Shown piece after piece: positions 61,901 through 64,000 of a stretch of 64,000 nt of DNA. Made by a program: the position numbers and the translations under genes. The stretch's first letter is position 1; the number at the start of each line of letters is the position of its first letter. Source of the DNA: Tragulus kanchil (taxonomy: Eukaryota > Chordata > Mammalia > Artiodactyla > Tragulidae); NCBI GenBank assembly GCA_022376925.1, contig JAIOJX010000026.1:252957330-253021329 (forward strand), in the 5' to 3' direction. The notes below the pieces were generated by a model. The model searched no databases. It saw nothing but the letters and a program-made list of their open reading frames with translations, and was not told the origin of the DNA.

Positions 61901-62746
61901 AAGTATGTTTCAGTTAGTGATACACTATATAAAGATGGAGGTACTGCTTTGGTCTCACTAAAGAACAGCAATTTTTTTTTTTTAAAGCTCATTTTGAAGA
62001 GTTTGCTTCAAGTAAGAAGCAATTTAAAAAAGTGCCTTGACTAAAGTCCAGGTACAGCAGAGTCACCAATGTCACCAATTTGGAGAGAGTATCTCTCTCC
62101 AGATGGTATCTGTCTCTTTTCTCTGTTCTTTGCTTCAGGTTGTAAACATACTTACGTCTCCATCATCTTAAAAGAAGGTTACTCTCCTTCAGTCCACTAT
62201 TACCTAGCTTCACCAACTACTAGCTTTTTTAGAAACTGCTCTATTAAAGCTAACAACAATCTCCTGACTCATCTGGCAGTGGCCAGGAAGTGGCCTGGTG
62301 CACTTTCTCTTCCTGGAGTATCATGGGTACAGATGACTTCCTCATCGTCTGACTTCAGTGACAGTATCCTGTCTTGGTTCTCTTCTTGGCTCACTTATTA
62401 AAGTAATTTCTCAGCCACACATGACTTCCCTGTCTTTCCTCAAATATACACTCCTTCTCTAGGGTATATGTTGCTGTCATTTTTTGAGTCATTATGGACT
62501 CTTTCTTCTCCCCTTTGACTCATAGAAATGGTATCCCTTTCTGTCCACACACAAAGTTTACCAGTCCATACATACCTGGTTGTAAACAAATGCCCCACTT
62601 TTGATCATATTCATAATCTAAGGTGGTTGCACACCATGGCCCACTGTGATGTCCATCAAAAATGCACTCATGATGCCAGGTCCCATTAACCAAGAACGGA
62701 AATTCACAAGGTCTTCCAAAAGAGTTCCCACCTCTAGTATAGATCT
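1749..62746 (-). CDS. LY75: LY75 (DEC-205/CD205), internal part of the gene
   Basis: LY75 is a type I membrane receptor of the mannose-receptor family that takes up ligands into late endosomes for antigen presentation. In the family the order is cysteine-rich domain, fibronectin type II (FNII) domain, ten C-type lectin-like domains (CTLDs), membrane helix and short tail. Here I read, right to left on the minus strand, the FNII exon, CTLD1-4 in full and the start of CTLD5, in 16 successive exons with matching phases and GT-AG borders. The order and the linker sequences fit LY75 rather than MRC1, MRC2 or PLA2R1, for example KPLNNTVE after CTLD1 and IPDWYNP between CTLD4 and CTLD5. Exon numbers used here assume the FNII exon is exon 3. 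Both gene ends lie outside the window. Many exons occur twice or three times because of tandem duplications that I think are assembly errors. One intact copy of each exon gives an open frame throughout. Confidence 0.97.
1926..1950. repeat. GAA/A-rich run at the exon 18 acceptor
   Basis: On the minus strand this is a CTT-rich pyrimidine tract directly before the exon 18 acceptor and probably serves as its polypyrimidine tract. Confidence 0.7.
2327..2362 (-). CDS. LY75: LY75 exon 17: 36-bp linker exon
   Basis: A 12-codon micro-exon, phase 1 to 1, reading [11 protein letters not shown] between the end of CTLD4 and CTLD5. The acceptor is CTTATACAG and the donor GTGAGT. The match to the LY75 linker and the exact phase fit with exons 16 and 18 support it despite its size. 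Skipping it would keep the frame. Confidence 0.92.
3138..5500. repeat. Tandem block duplication B, 1182-bp unit
   Basis: Units 3138-4319 and 4320 to about 5500. They are near identical except for the SINE at the end of each, which differs at many positions. In unit 1 it is cut and ends in scrambled bases at the junction. Confidence 0.93.
4128..4319 (+). mobile_element. Young tRNA-type SINE, truncated at a block junction
   Basis: Plus-strand head and body (gcttccctgg, ggttcgatcc) close to consensus. The last third is scrambled and stops at the junction of duplication B. Confidence 0.83.
5295..5591 (+). mobile_element. Young tRNA-type SINE with target-site duplication
   Basis: Complete plus-strand element with tail atagaagtgacc and an A-run, flanked by aagatgtatttatt and aagacgtatttatt, a 14-bp target-site duplication with one mismatch. 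This shows the full extent of the short-tail form. Confidence 0.87.
6001..6024. repeat. CA dinucleotide repeat
   Basis: About 12 CA units. The copy at 7161-7186 has one unit more. Confidence 0.92.
6110..6283 (-). mobile_element. CHR-like tRNA-Glu SINE (copy 1 of block C)
   Basis: Minus-strand, from tttatttggctgtgccaggc to gccatgaggaagtc, typical of the old cetartiodactyl CHR group. Repeated at 7272-7446. Confidence 0.75.
7161..7186. repeat. CA dinucleotide repeat (block C copy)
   Basis: About 13 CA units. The only clear difference between the two block C units. Confidence 0.92.
7272..7446 (-). mobile_element. CHR-like SINE (copy 2 of block C)
   Basis: Same as 6110-6283. Confidence 0.75.
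8275..8389 (-). CDS. LY75: LY75 exon 16: end of CTLD4 (copy 1 of 2)
   Basis: The 115-bp exon (phase 0 to 1) encodes [20 protein letters not shown], then [18 protein letters not shown] plus one base. It contains the last two CTLD4 cysteines. The acceptor is CTTCCTCCTTTAG and the donor GTAAGT. The identical copy is at 9378-9492. The length is not a multiple of three, so a real double exon would shift the frame. Confidence 0.94.
8953..9320 (-). mobile_element. CHR-like SINE, long form (copy 1)
   Basis: Minus-strand, ending in ccactggaccaccagg. A series of cagttgtgg-type segments lies inside. Repeated at 10068-10424 and, cut, at 11328-11522. Confidence 0.75.
9378..9492 (-). CDS. LY75: LY75 exon 16, second identical copy
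   Basis: Identical to 8275-8389, 1103 bp to the right. Just left of its donor the intron sequence (about 9340-9372) looks like a garbled version of the sequence left of copy 1. This fits an error-rich contig end. Probably an assembly duplicate. Confidence 0.9.
10068..10424 (-). mobile_element. CHR-like SINE, long form (copy 2)
   Basis: Copy produced by block D. Confidence 0.75.
10795..11127 (-). mobile_element. Young SINE, pyrimidine-rich tail form, with TSD
   Basis: Minus-strand element bounded by a perfect 16-bp duplication (cttgaatctctttctt). Between the body and the A-rich end lies a C/T-rich segment on the SINE strand (seen here as G/A-rich, 10817-10852). Confidence 0.87.
11328..11522 (-). 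mobile_element. CHR-like SINE, truncated copy
   Basis: Copy produced by block E, missing its 3' part. Confidence 0.73.
11903..12239 (-). mobile_element. Young SINE, pyrimidine-rich tail form (second copy)
   Basis: The same insertion with the same 16-bp flanks in unit 2 of block E, but with many base differences in body and tail. Confidence 0.86.
12356..12475 (-). mobile_element. CHR-like SINE fragment
   Basis: Minus-strand, ttggccacaccacatggctt to gtcaccagagaactc. Its first half also occurs at 11252-11327, cut by the block E junction. Confidence 0.68.
12598..12766 (+). mobile_element. Bov-tA-like SINE
   Basis: Head tagctcagctggtaaagaat, middle gggaagatcccctggagaag, end gagtgagcgactt. Confidence 0.8.
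12936..12972. repeat. TG dinucleotide repeat
   Basis: TG run with one interruption (tctatg), at the edge of the Bov-tA at 12964-13146. Confidence 0.9.
12964..13146 (-). mobile_element. Bov-tA SINE
   Basis: Minus-strand copy (gttagtcactcagt to cacagggaagccc) next to a TG repeat at 12936-12972. It sits inside an older MIR. Confidence 0.83.
13468..13793 (+). mobile_element. CHR-like SINE, full plus-strand copy
   Basis: tRNA head (ggatttccctggtagttca), B box (gggttcgattcc) and a long 3' part ending in aataaacatatctg. Single copy. Confidence 0.78.
14486..14554 (-). CDS. LY75: LY75 exon 15: 23-codon exon of CTLD4
   Basis: This 69-bp exon, phase 0 at both ends, encodes [19 protein letters not shown], then AAVK. 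It splits the usual C-terminal half of a CTLD in three. The acceptor is GTCTTTTAAG and the donor GTCAGT. No lectin calcium motif is seen. It is single copy. Confidence 0.94.
14555..15463 (-). other. LY75: LY75 intron 14
   Basis: AT-rich intron of about 0.9 kb. I see no repeat that I can name and no coding signal. Confidence 0.75.
15464..15545 (-). CDS. LY75: LY75 exon 14: CTLD4, WIGL segment
   Basis: The 82-bp exon begins with one base completing Ser with exon 13. It encodes [20 protein letters not shown], then [16 protein letters not shown] is the core strand of CTLD4. The acceptor is TTTTACATAG and the donor GTAAGT. It is single copy, in a stretch of about 5.5 kb (12436-18000) free of block duplications. 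Confidence 0.95.
15907..16032 (+). mobile_element. CHR-like SINE, short copy
   Basis: Plus-strand cttccctggtggttcagcgg head and gtgagggaactaagaaccca body, ending in an A-rich tail. Confidence 0.72.
16897..17192 (-). mobile_element. Young tRNA-type SINE with 13-bp TSD
   Basis: Minus-strand element flanked by ataatttaacctt at 16897-16909 and 17180-17192. The body is slightly more diverged than others. Confidence 0.86.
18038..18224 (+). mobile_element. Short hAT-like DNA transposon (copy 1)
   Basis: It begins cagtggtcc and ends with gaaccactg, an imperfect terminal inverted repeat of hAT type. Its flanks are ctctatca and ctctatag, an 8-bp target duplication with two mismatches. It is 187 bp long and non-coding. 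I recall similar sequence as an old mammalian repeat but cannot name it. Confidence 0.72.
19135..19321 (+). mobile_element. Short hAT-like DNA transposon (copy 2)
   Basis: Repeat of 18038-18224 made by block F. Confidence 0.7.
20677..20942 (+). mobile_element. Young tRNA-type SINE
   Basis: Plus-strand copy ending in an AAAT-rich tail and accaataaaagaggcc, followed by an AT dinucleotide run. Confidence 0.84.
20941..20959. repeat. AT dinucleotide repeat
   Basis: Short AT run following a SINE tail. Confidence 0.85.
22214..22356 (-). CDS. LY75: LY75 exon 13: first half of CTLD4 (copy 1 of 2)
   Basis: The 143-bp exon (phase 0 to 2) encodes [20 protein letters not shown], then [19 protein letters not shown] and LHFLTDQF. 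It carries the helical part of CTLD4. I place the acceptor at TTGTTAAG so that it joins YK of exon 12 in frame, as in the mammalian protein. The alternative CACAG a few bases on would lose that match. The donor is GTAATG. The identical copy is at 23308-23450. Confidence 0.92.
23308..23450 (-). CDS. LY75: LY75 exon 13, second identical copy
   Basis: The same 143 bases at an offset of 1094 bp. The two copies differ only outside the exon, where a T-run upstream of the acceptor has five bases in one and eight in the other. Using both would break the frame. Confidence 0.89.
23451..25207 (-). other. LY75: LY75 intron 12
   Basis: Contains a young SINE at 23571-23866. About 24360-24700 looks like an old interspersed repeat that I cannot name. 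No coding signal. Confidence 0.72.
23555..23882 (+). mobile_element. Young tRNA-type SINE with 16-bp TSD
   Basis: Plus-strand element between aaaagtgtagtaaagg at 23555-23570 and 23867-23882. It has a small internal duplication of the ctctgcagtg segment near 23730-23780. Confidence 0.86.
25208..25407 (-). CDS. LY75: LY75 exon 12: end of CTLD3 and start of CTLD4 (copy 1 of 2)
   Basis: The 200-bp exon (phase 1 to 0) encodes [20 protein letters not shown], then [16 protein letters not shown], a hydrophilic linker ([14 protein letters not shown]) and [16 protein letters not shown]. It finishes CTLD3 and opens CTLD4. The donor is GTAATG and the acceptor AACCCCAG. The identical copy is at 26287-26486. 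A duplicate of 200 bp would change the frame. Confidence 0.94.
26287..26486 (-). CDS. LY75: LY75 exon 12, second identical copy
   Basis: Identical to 25208-25407 at an offset of 1079 bp, with the flanking intron also repeated (pair 24744-26900). Probably an assembly duplicate. Confidence 0.9.
26487..28504 (-). other. LY75: LY75 intron 11
   Basis: Single-copy intron up to about 27824, then the first block of 27825-30084. Around 27940-28040 is a MIR-like stretch (ends of 'tttctcatctctgaaa' type). Otherwise nothing recognised. Confidence 0.7.
28505..28674 (-). CDS. LY75: LY75 exon 11: middle of CTLD3 (copy 1 of 2)
   Basis: The 170-bp exon (phase 2 to 1) encodes [20 protein letters not shown], then [19 protein letters not shown] and [17 protein letters not shown]. 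It has the WTGL version of the WIGL motif and the central CTLD3 strands. The acceptor is ATTTTGTAG and the donor GTGAGT. The identical copy is at 29635-29804. It joins in frame to exon 12 (P then Ala-Ser-Pro-Gly-Gly). Confidence 0.93.
28828..28916 (-). CDS. LY75: LY75 exon 10, copy 1 of 3
   Basis: A third version of the 89-bp exon, with intact splice sites. It lies between two exon 11 copies, an order (11, 10, 11) that cannot give a normal LY75 messenger. Probably an assembly duplicate. Confidence 0.86.
29635..29804 (-). CDS. LY75: LY75 exon 11, second identical copy
   Basis: The same 170 bases as 28505-28674, 1130 bp to the right, with duplicated flanks. The length is not a multiple of three, so using both copies would break the frame. 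Probably an assembly duplicate. Confidence 0.89.
29963..30051 (-). CDS. LY75: LY75 exon 10, copy 2 of 3
   Basis: Same 89 bases and splice sites as 31042-31130. It lies in the overlap of two tandem blocks (27825-30084 and 29910-32070), which is why the exon occurs three times. It is directly upstream, in transcript order, of the exon 11 copy at 29635-29804. Confidence 0.88.
30269..30482 (+). mobile_element. Bov-tA SINE (copy 1 of block J)
   Basis: Complete plus-strand element. Its central 90 bases differ from the copy at 31348 at about 13 sites, although the surrounding kilobase is almost identical. Confidence 0.86.
30835..30944 (-). pseudogene. LY75: LY75 exon 9, frameshifted copy
   Basis: This copy is 110 bp. 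A run of three C on the plus strand is reduced to two, which removes one G from the codon for Gly in KKKGEK and leads to a stop shortly after. The adjacent intron A-run is also one base shorter than in the intact copy. Homopolymer shortening near a block edge (the join is about 30989) is typical of sequence error. If real, it would be a dead duplicate exon. Confidence 0.88.
31042..31130 (-). CDS. LY75: LY75 exon 10: CTLD3, first part (copy 3 of 3)
   Basis: The 89-bp exon (phase 0 to 2) encodes [20 protein letters not shown], then TNCNLTITS plus two bases. It has a potential N-glycosylation site (NLT) and the first CTLD3 cysteines. The same 89 bases occur at 28828-28916 and 29963-30051. This copy is the one directly downstream of the intact exon 9. 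At 89 bp any extra copy would shift the frame. Confidence 0.92.
31348..31561 (+). mobile_element. Bov-tA SINE (copy 2 of block J)
   Basis: Closer to the Bov-tA consensus than copy 1 in the middle section (ctggaggatggcatggcaac). Confidence 0.86.
31914..32024 (-). CDS. LY75: LY75 exon 9: end of CTLD2 and start of CTLD3 (intact copy)
   Basis: The 111-bp exon, phase 0 to 0, encodes [19 protein letters not shown], then [18 protein letters not shown]. It closes CTLD2 and begins CTLD3 after a short linker. The WND motif of sugar-binding lectins is absent (QWKVQSC instead). The acceptor is TTTTTAAAG and the donor GTATGT. The other copy, 30835-30944, lacks one base and is out of frame, so this one is the coding version. 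Confidence 0.95.
32153..34448. repeat. Tandem block duplication K, 1148-bp unit
   Basis: Units 32153-33300 and 33301 to about 34448. Unit 1 ends in a truncated SINE. The 60 or so bases before unit 2 look like a deletion-ridden copy of 32100-32152. Confidence 0.93.
33038..33232 (-). mobile_element. Young SINE, pyrimidine-rich tail form, truncated
   Basis: TTTA run, G-rich stretch and body, broken in mid-body near the block K junction. The complete version is 34175-34507. Confidence 0.84.
34161..34521 (-). mobile_element. Young SINE, pyrimidine-rich tail form, with 14-bp TSD
   Basis: Complete minus-strand element flanked by acattcatgcatta at 34161-34174 and 34508-34521. The 3' part is a TTTA run followed by about 35 G-rich bases before the body, i.e. 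C-rich plus AAAT on the SINE strand. Confidence 0.88.
34552..34839 (-). mobile_element. Young tRNA-type SINE, short-tail form
   Basis: Minus-strand element just after the previous SINE, flanked by cagagcta on both sides. It lacks the C-rich segment. Confidence 0.86.
35260..35417 (-). CDS. LY75: LY75 exon 8: middle of CTLD2
   Basis: The 158-bp exon enters with two bases and leaves in phase 0. It encodes [20 protein letters not shown], then [20 protein letters not shown] and [16 protein letters not shown] stands for the family WIGL motif. The loop ENEPDVP occupies the place of the EPN calcium-site motif but has Asp where I recall human LY75 having Asn. It is the only full copy. A 29-bp piece of its 5' end recurs at 36511-36539. 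Confidence 0.94.
36333..36494 (-). pseudogene. LY75: LY75 exon 7, truncated copy
   Basis: This copy keeps the donor and most of exon 7 but stops at the codons for AANWLP. There the match to the intact copy ends and 16 unrelated bases (36495-36510) lead into a 29-bp piece of exon 8. It has no acceptor and could not be spliced in. The break is an internal block junction, which argues for a mis-join rather than a biological exon. Confidence 0.88.
36511..36539 (-). pseudogene. LY75: LY75 exon 8, 29-bp fragment
   Basis: Only the first 29 bases of exon 8 and its acceptor are repeated here, 1122 bp from the original at 35417. It then breaks into filler sequence and truncated exon 7. It lacks a donor, so it cannot be a functional exon. 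Confidence 0.85.
37465..37659 (-). CDS. LY75: LY75 exon 7: first part of CTLD2 (intact copy)
   Basis: The 195-bp exon (phase 1 to 1) encodes [20 protein letters not shown], then [38 protein letters not shown] and TKLHNE. This is the N-terminal half of CTLD2, with an N-glycosylation site (NES). Three versions exist in the window. This is the only full-length one with an open frame. The others are 36333-36494 (5' end cut off) and 38657-38850 (1-bp deletion). The acceptor is CTTCCAG and the donor GTAAGA. Confidence 0.95.
38657..38850 (-). pseudogene. LY75: LY75 exon 7, frameshifted copy
   Basis: This copy is 194 bp instead of 195. One G is missing close to the 3' end, so the frame reads TKLTTR in place of TKLHNE. 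Two more deletions (9 bp and 2 bp) lie just downstream, towards the block junction at about 38576. The rest matches the copy at 37465-37659. The clustering of deletions at the block edge suggests sequencing or consensus error and not decay of a real exon. Confidence 0.88.
40376..40393. repeat. G-run
   Basis: Two G-tracts of about eight or nine bases with one A between them. The length in the assembly is probably uncertain. Confidence 0.8.
40573..41141 (+). mobile_element. Dimeric young SINE inside one TSD
   Basis: Two plus-strand monomers, 40589-40817 and 40818-41094, in direct succession. The first lacks the A-rich end and passes straight from gatggatgaa into the head of the second. One imperfect 14-bp duplication (agagcatggctctc, agaacatggctctc) brackets both. 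Confidence 0.82.
41207..41446 (-). mobile_element. CHR-like SINE (copy 1 of 3)
   Basis: Minus-strand, tttattgatggatttggctg to ccaccagggaagtct. Repeated at 42301-42537 and 43431-43656 through blocks N and O. Confidence 0.76.
41664..42232 (+). mobile_element. Dimeric young SINE (second copy of block N)
   Basis: Repeats the dimer 40573-41141 without visible change. Confidence 0.8.
42301..42537 (-). mobile_element. CHR-like SINE (copy 2 of 3)
   Basis: Same element as 41207-41446. Confidence 0.76.
42929..43069 (-). CDS. LY75: LY75 exon 6: end of CTLD1 and linker (copy 1 of 2)
   Basis: The 141-bp exon (phase 1 to 1) encodes [20 protein letters not shown], then [20 protein letters not shown] and TVEMT. 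It holds the last CTLD1 cysteines and the linker to CTLD2, including an N-linked glycosylation sequon (NNT). The acceptor is CATTTCAG and the donor GTATCC. An identical copy lies 1119 bp to the right at 44048-44188. The length is divisible by three. Confidence 0.94.
43431..43656 (-). mobile_element. CHR-like SINE (copy 3 of 3)
   Basis: Same element. Its tail starts directly after the filler at the block O junction. Confidence 0.76.
44048..44188 (-). CDS. LY75: LY75 exon 6, second identical copy
   Basis: Identical in sequence and splice sites to 42929-43069. It is part of the tandem pair 42312-44548. The join between the two blocks (about 43406-43430) carries a stretch absent from the outer flanks, as at the other junctions in this window. 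Probably an assembly duplicate. Confidence 0.9.
44784..45357 (+). mobile_element. BovB (RTE) LINE 3' fragment (copy 1)
   Basis: Segments such as atggcatccagtcccatcac, cttgggctccaaaatcactg and gaattgatgcctttgaactg match the 3' end of the BovB reverse-transcriptase frame. Stops and a missing segment show a dead fragment. Copies at 45894-46472 and 47253-47610 come from the block duplications. Confidence 0.88.
45894..46472 (+). mobile_element. BovB LINE 3' fragment (copy 2)
   Basis: Repeat of 44784-45357 in unit 2 of block P. Confidence 0.87.
46939..47049 (-). CDS. LY75: LY75 exon 5: middle of CTLD1 (copy 1 of 2)
   Basis: This 111-bp exon (phase 1 to 1) encodes [20 protein letters not shown], then [16 protein letters not shown]. 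It has the WIGL motif and the central strands of CTLD1. The WND-type sequence is NWD, and no EPN or QPD calcium motif is present, in line with the non-sugar-binding CTLDs of LY75. An identical copy lies 1135 bp away at 48074-48184 inside a tandem duplication. One copy is enough for the reading frame. The exon length is a multiple of three, so a real duplication would stay in frame. Confidence 0.93.
47253..47610 (+). mobile_element. BovB LINE 3' fragment (partial copy 3)
   Basis: Only the last 360 bases, with deletions at the start where block Q unit 2 begins. Confidence 0.85.
48074..48184 (-). CDS. LY75: LY75 exon 5, second identical copy
   Basis: The sequence, splice sites and phase are the same as in the copy at 46939-47049. 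It belongs to the duplication pair 46111-48364. The flanking intron is also duplicated, so this is a block copy and not a second diverged exon. I take one of the two as an assembly duplicate and cannot say which from the exon itself. This copy is followed by the complete SINE at 48357. The other is followed by a SINE broken at the junction, so this copy is better joined to exon 4 on its right. Confidence 0.9.
48343..48689 (+). mobile_element. Young SINE, pyrimidine-rich tail form, with 14-bp TSD
   Basis: Plus-strand element flanked by aaaacttaagccta at 48343-48356 and 48676-48689. After agaagtggcc comes about 35 bases of C-rich sequence (48614-48650), then an A-rich end. The first 19 bases of it recur at 47222-47240, where block Q is cut. 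Confidence 0.88.
48868..49144 (+). mobile_element. Young tRNA-type SINE with 13-bp TSD
   Basis: Plus-strand short-tail element between two agagtgaactgta copies. The tail region is repeated at 50218-50274 by block R. Confidence 0.86.
49742..50110 (-). mobile_element. CHR-like SINE, long form (copy 1 of block R)
   Basis: TTTA run, then cagtagttgcggcacatggg and a terminal ctaccagggaagccc. Repeated at 50872-51241. Its last 70 bases occur again at 52289-52360 through block S. Confidence 0.75.
50872..51241 (-). mobile_element. CHR-like SINE, long form (copy 2 of block R)
   Basis: Same as 49742-50110 apart from an extra cg near 51151. Confidence 0.75.
51171..53390. repeat. Tandem block duplication S, 1118-bp unit
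   Basis: Units 51171-52288 and 52289 to about 53407. The last 50 bases of unit 1 look like a compressed, deletion-rich version of 53353-53450. Confidence 0.93.
52289..52360 (-). mobile_element. CHR-like SINE fragment
   Basis: Head-side fragment only, cut where unit 2 of block S begins. Confidence 0.72.
53615..53820 (-). mobile_element. Bov-tA SINE (copy 1 of block T)
   Basis: Minus-strand, from gtgtgctcagttctgtctga to tggaaagccc. Repeated at 54700-54905. Confidence 0.83.
54700..54905 (-). mobile_element. Bov-tA SINE (copy 2 of block T)
   Basis: Same as 53615-53820. Confidence 0.83.
55650..56815 (+). mobile_element. L1 LINE fragments (ORF2 3' part)
   Basis: About 55985-56815 resembles the 3' end of L1 ORF2, for example tggtattggaaaaactgg and gcaaaggaaaccatcaacac on the plus strand, with stops throughout. 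About 55830-55950 resembles an L1 3' UTR (aaaccacacagtatatgtct). It ends close to LY75 exon 4. Confidence 0.8.
56865..57029 (-). CDS. LY75: LY75 exon 4: first part of CTLD1
   Basis: The 165-bp exon starts with two bases that complete a Glu codon with exon 3. It encodes [20 protein letters not shown], then [20 protein letters not shown], and ends TYLK plus one base. This is the N-terminal half of a C-type lectin fold, with the first cysteine pair and the two-helix segment. The donor is GTAAGT and the acceptor ATCAACAG. It is single copy. It lies about 5.5 kb from exon 3 and next to an L1 fragment (upstream edge of intron 4). Confidence 0.96.
57587..57780 (-). mobile_element. Bov-tA SINE (copy 1 of block U)
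   Basis: Minus-strand, ctctgttgtgtccaaccaac to gaaacctgggaagcc. Repeated at 58679-58874 with small changes. Confidence 0.83.
58679..58874 (-). mobile_element. Bov-tA SINE (copy 2 of block U)
   Basis: Same as 57587-57780. Two extra bases near 58793. Confidence 0.83.
60185..60655 (+). mobile_element. MIR interrupted by a Bov-tA SINE (copy 1 of block V)
   Basis: MIR core (agctatgtgtccttgggcaa) at about 60185-60325 and its 3' part (tagtacctatctcatagaac) at 60541-60655. A plus-strand Bov-tA (60327-60520) plus a CAA repeat lies between. The nesting dates the Bov-tA after the MIR. Confidence 0.87.
61277..61747 (+). mobile_element. MIR interrupted by a Bov-tA SINE (copy 2 of block V)
   Basis: Same nested structure as 60185-60655. 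Confidence 0.86.
62576..62746 (-). CDS. LY75: LY75 exon 3: fibronectin type II domain
   Basis: This 171-bp exon enters with two bases of a codon and leaves with one. It encodes a complete FNII module: [18 protein letters not shown], then GTWHHEC, GPWCATT, and KWGICLQP at the end. The four cysteines and the aromatic residues of the collagen-binding FNII fold are present, with an N-glycosylation sequon (NGT). The acceptor follows a pyrimidine-rich stretch ending CCCACAG and the donor is GTATGT. In the family this module sits between the cysteine-rich domain and CTLD1. It is single copy here. Confidence 0.97.
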
Positions 62747-64000
62747 CTGTGGGTTTGGGAGAAGGTAAAGAGGAGTGAAAAACTGTATAATCAGCTTTAG
62801 TTAACTGACTTCTACAACTGTTTTGAAAGATTACGTTTCCATACTTATGAGAACACCGTATCTGGGTAGGTTGAACAGTATGGAGATTCAGAGCATAGAC
62901 GGCTGGCTCCCTCCATGACCAACTCTACAGCTGTCGACAAGTTCTCCACCCTCTGTCAGTCTCAGCTTCTGACGCTGGAATATCATTAGGAATAATGATA
63001 TTGACTCATAGGGCTGTTGAGATGATCCAGGTAAAGCTTCATTTATCATGATGTGATGAAGAGCTAAAATGTCCCGGCTTTATCACGTAAGGATCAACTG
63101 ACTACTTAGGATAGCAGCGAACATCACCCAAAGGGGTGCCCCATTTGAGATGAAATCTACATTCTACTTTCTTTAATAAGAGTCAGGCCAGCAAATACCT
63201 TGCAATCACTGAGGCTGGGTGTGGGCTTTGAAGCCAAGTGTGGAGTTAGACAGATGCACAAGTAGCCCCACTGTTTAAGAGACTGATGGTAGATGGAGAC
63301 TGTGGGTCTTGAGGAAGTAGGGAGAAGGGCCGCTGGGTTTCTCAGCAGTCTCTAGGAGAGGGGGAGGACGTGGTAATTCAAGTTATGAATGAAGAACCAG
63401 AGTCAGCTGGGCAATCACGGAACCAGCTGGTGGTCAGCAAGGTAGCAGAATTCTGTACCAGCAGAAATTTTCTGGTCGTGCATAGAGAGGAACTGAAAAA
63501 TTATTCCAACCTCTAATATACCTGGAAATGCTAGAAGAAGTGCGAAATACTTATGTAGTAACAGTTATTTTGGAGAGTTATCTTACAGAATAGTGAACTC
63601 TGTAACTATTTTGTGACTACCTTTGGTAGCCTTAATTTGTTTAAAATCATGGCTGTTATCAGATTGAACCATGACTATTCGGCAAAGCCTAGTAATCAGA
63701 TCTTATCATCATTTACCACTGGGGTCCTTCAAAATGTCTTACAGATTTGCTTAGAAGTGTGCTTAAGATACAGTTTGATTCCATATCTTTTATTATGCTC
63801 AACTGCTCATTTAACTGAAACGTAAGACTTAATGTAACAGTTTAGAATGTACGAAGCAGCAGTACAGGAGAAGGAAGAAAGGAGATGCTTTTATTTGCAA
63901 ACAATCTTTTAAGGATACTGGTTTTGTTTTCCTCCAACGTATCAGTGGTTTTGGACAGTGTACTTCTGTTAAAGATTTGACCTTATATTTTATAAGGATT
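62747..64000 (-). other. LY75: LY75 intron 2 (partial)
   Basis: Intron upstream of the FNII exon, running off the window. I see no repeat, exon or regulatory site in it that I can support. Confidence 0.7.

Larger units (their letters stand above)
60014..62189. repeat. Tandem block duplication V, 1092-bp unit
   Basis: Units 60014-61105 and 61106 to about 62189. About 27 filler bases (61079-61105) precede unit 2 and look like a damaged form of the sequence left of unit 1. Each unit has a MIR split by a Bov-tA. Confidence 0.94.
57030..62575 (-). other. LY75: LY75 intron 3
   Basis: Contains two block duplications (57399-59537 and 60014-62189), a Bov-tA SINE in each, and a MIR split by a Bov-tA insertion. 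About 62200-62575 is single-copy intron with no recognised feature. Confidence 0.78.

Noticed and set aside
499..62189. CRISPR array or other regularly spaced repeat system
   Set aside because: The repeated units are long, unrelated to each other and present only in pairs. There is no short direct repeat with unique spacers, and the host is a mammal.
1749..62746. PLA2R1, MRC1 or MRC2 instead of LY75
   Set aside because: The linker and domain sequences and the micro-exon between CTLD4 and CTLD5 fit LY75. The FNII domain ([15 protein letters not shown]) also differs from those paralogues as I recall them.
1..64000. tRNA genes
   Set aside because: The tRNA-like A and B boxes found all belong to SINE heads. 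None folds into a complete tRNA with an intact 3' half as far as I can judge by eye.

Overview
The window is nuclear DNA from a ruminant mammal. It carries Bov-tA SINEs, a fragment of the RTE-type LINE BovB, MIR and L1 remnants, and intron-rich coding sequence. It also carries many fairly young tRNA-derived SINEs of a type I do not recognise as one of the usual cattle families, so a non-bovine ruminant (a tragulid, for example) is possible. That species guess is inference.

The only protein-coding gene I can support is LY75 (DEC-205, CD205), on the minus strand. It is the multi-lectin endocytic receptor of dendritic cells and thymic epithelium. The window holds the middle of the gene. Read right to left there are 16 successive exons: the fibronectin type II domain (62576-62746), then C-type lectin-like domains (CTLD) 1 to 4, the 36-bp linker exon (2327-2362) and the first exon of CTLD5 (1749-1924). 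All junctions are GT-AG and every exon phase fits its neighbour, so one intact reading frame can be traced. The signal peptide and cysteine-rich domain would lie beyond position 64000. CTLD5 to CTLD10, the membrane segment and the tail would lie before position 1.

The most unusual property is structural. I find 22 head-to-tail, near-identical tandem duplications. One is 472 bp and the other 21 are all about 1.08-1.20 kb. They cover over two thirds of the window, start and stop at unrelated places in introns, exons and SINEs, and repeat eight or nine LY75 exons, some in interleaved order and some cut or frameshifted. Differences between copies are mostly deletions and homopolymer slips crowded against the junctions. 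The best reading is a systematic assembly artefact: overlapping noisy contig or read ends placed side by side instead of merged. Real exon duplication would break the LY75 frame several times over. Removing one copy of each would shrink the window to roughly 41 kb.

The rest is intron. Its main content is a GC-rich tRNA-type SINE family with a distinctive tail. One subfamily has a pyrimidine-rich insert before the A-rich end, and one insertion is a dimer inside a single target-site duplication. There are also Bov-tA and older CHR-like SINEs, a BovB 3' fragment, an L1 ORF2 fragment, a small hAT-like element, and MIRs split by Bov-tA insertions. I see no promoter, RNA gene, CRISPR array or undescribed gene system.
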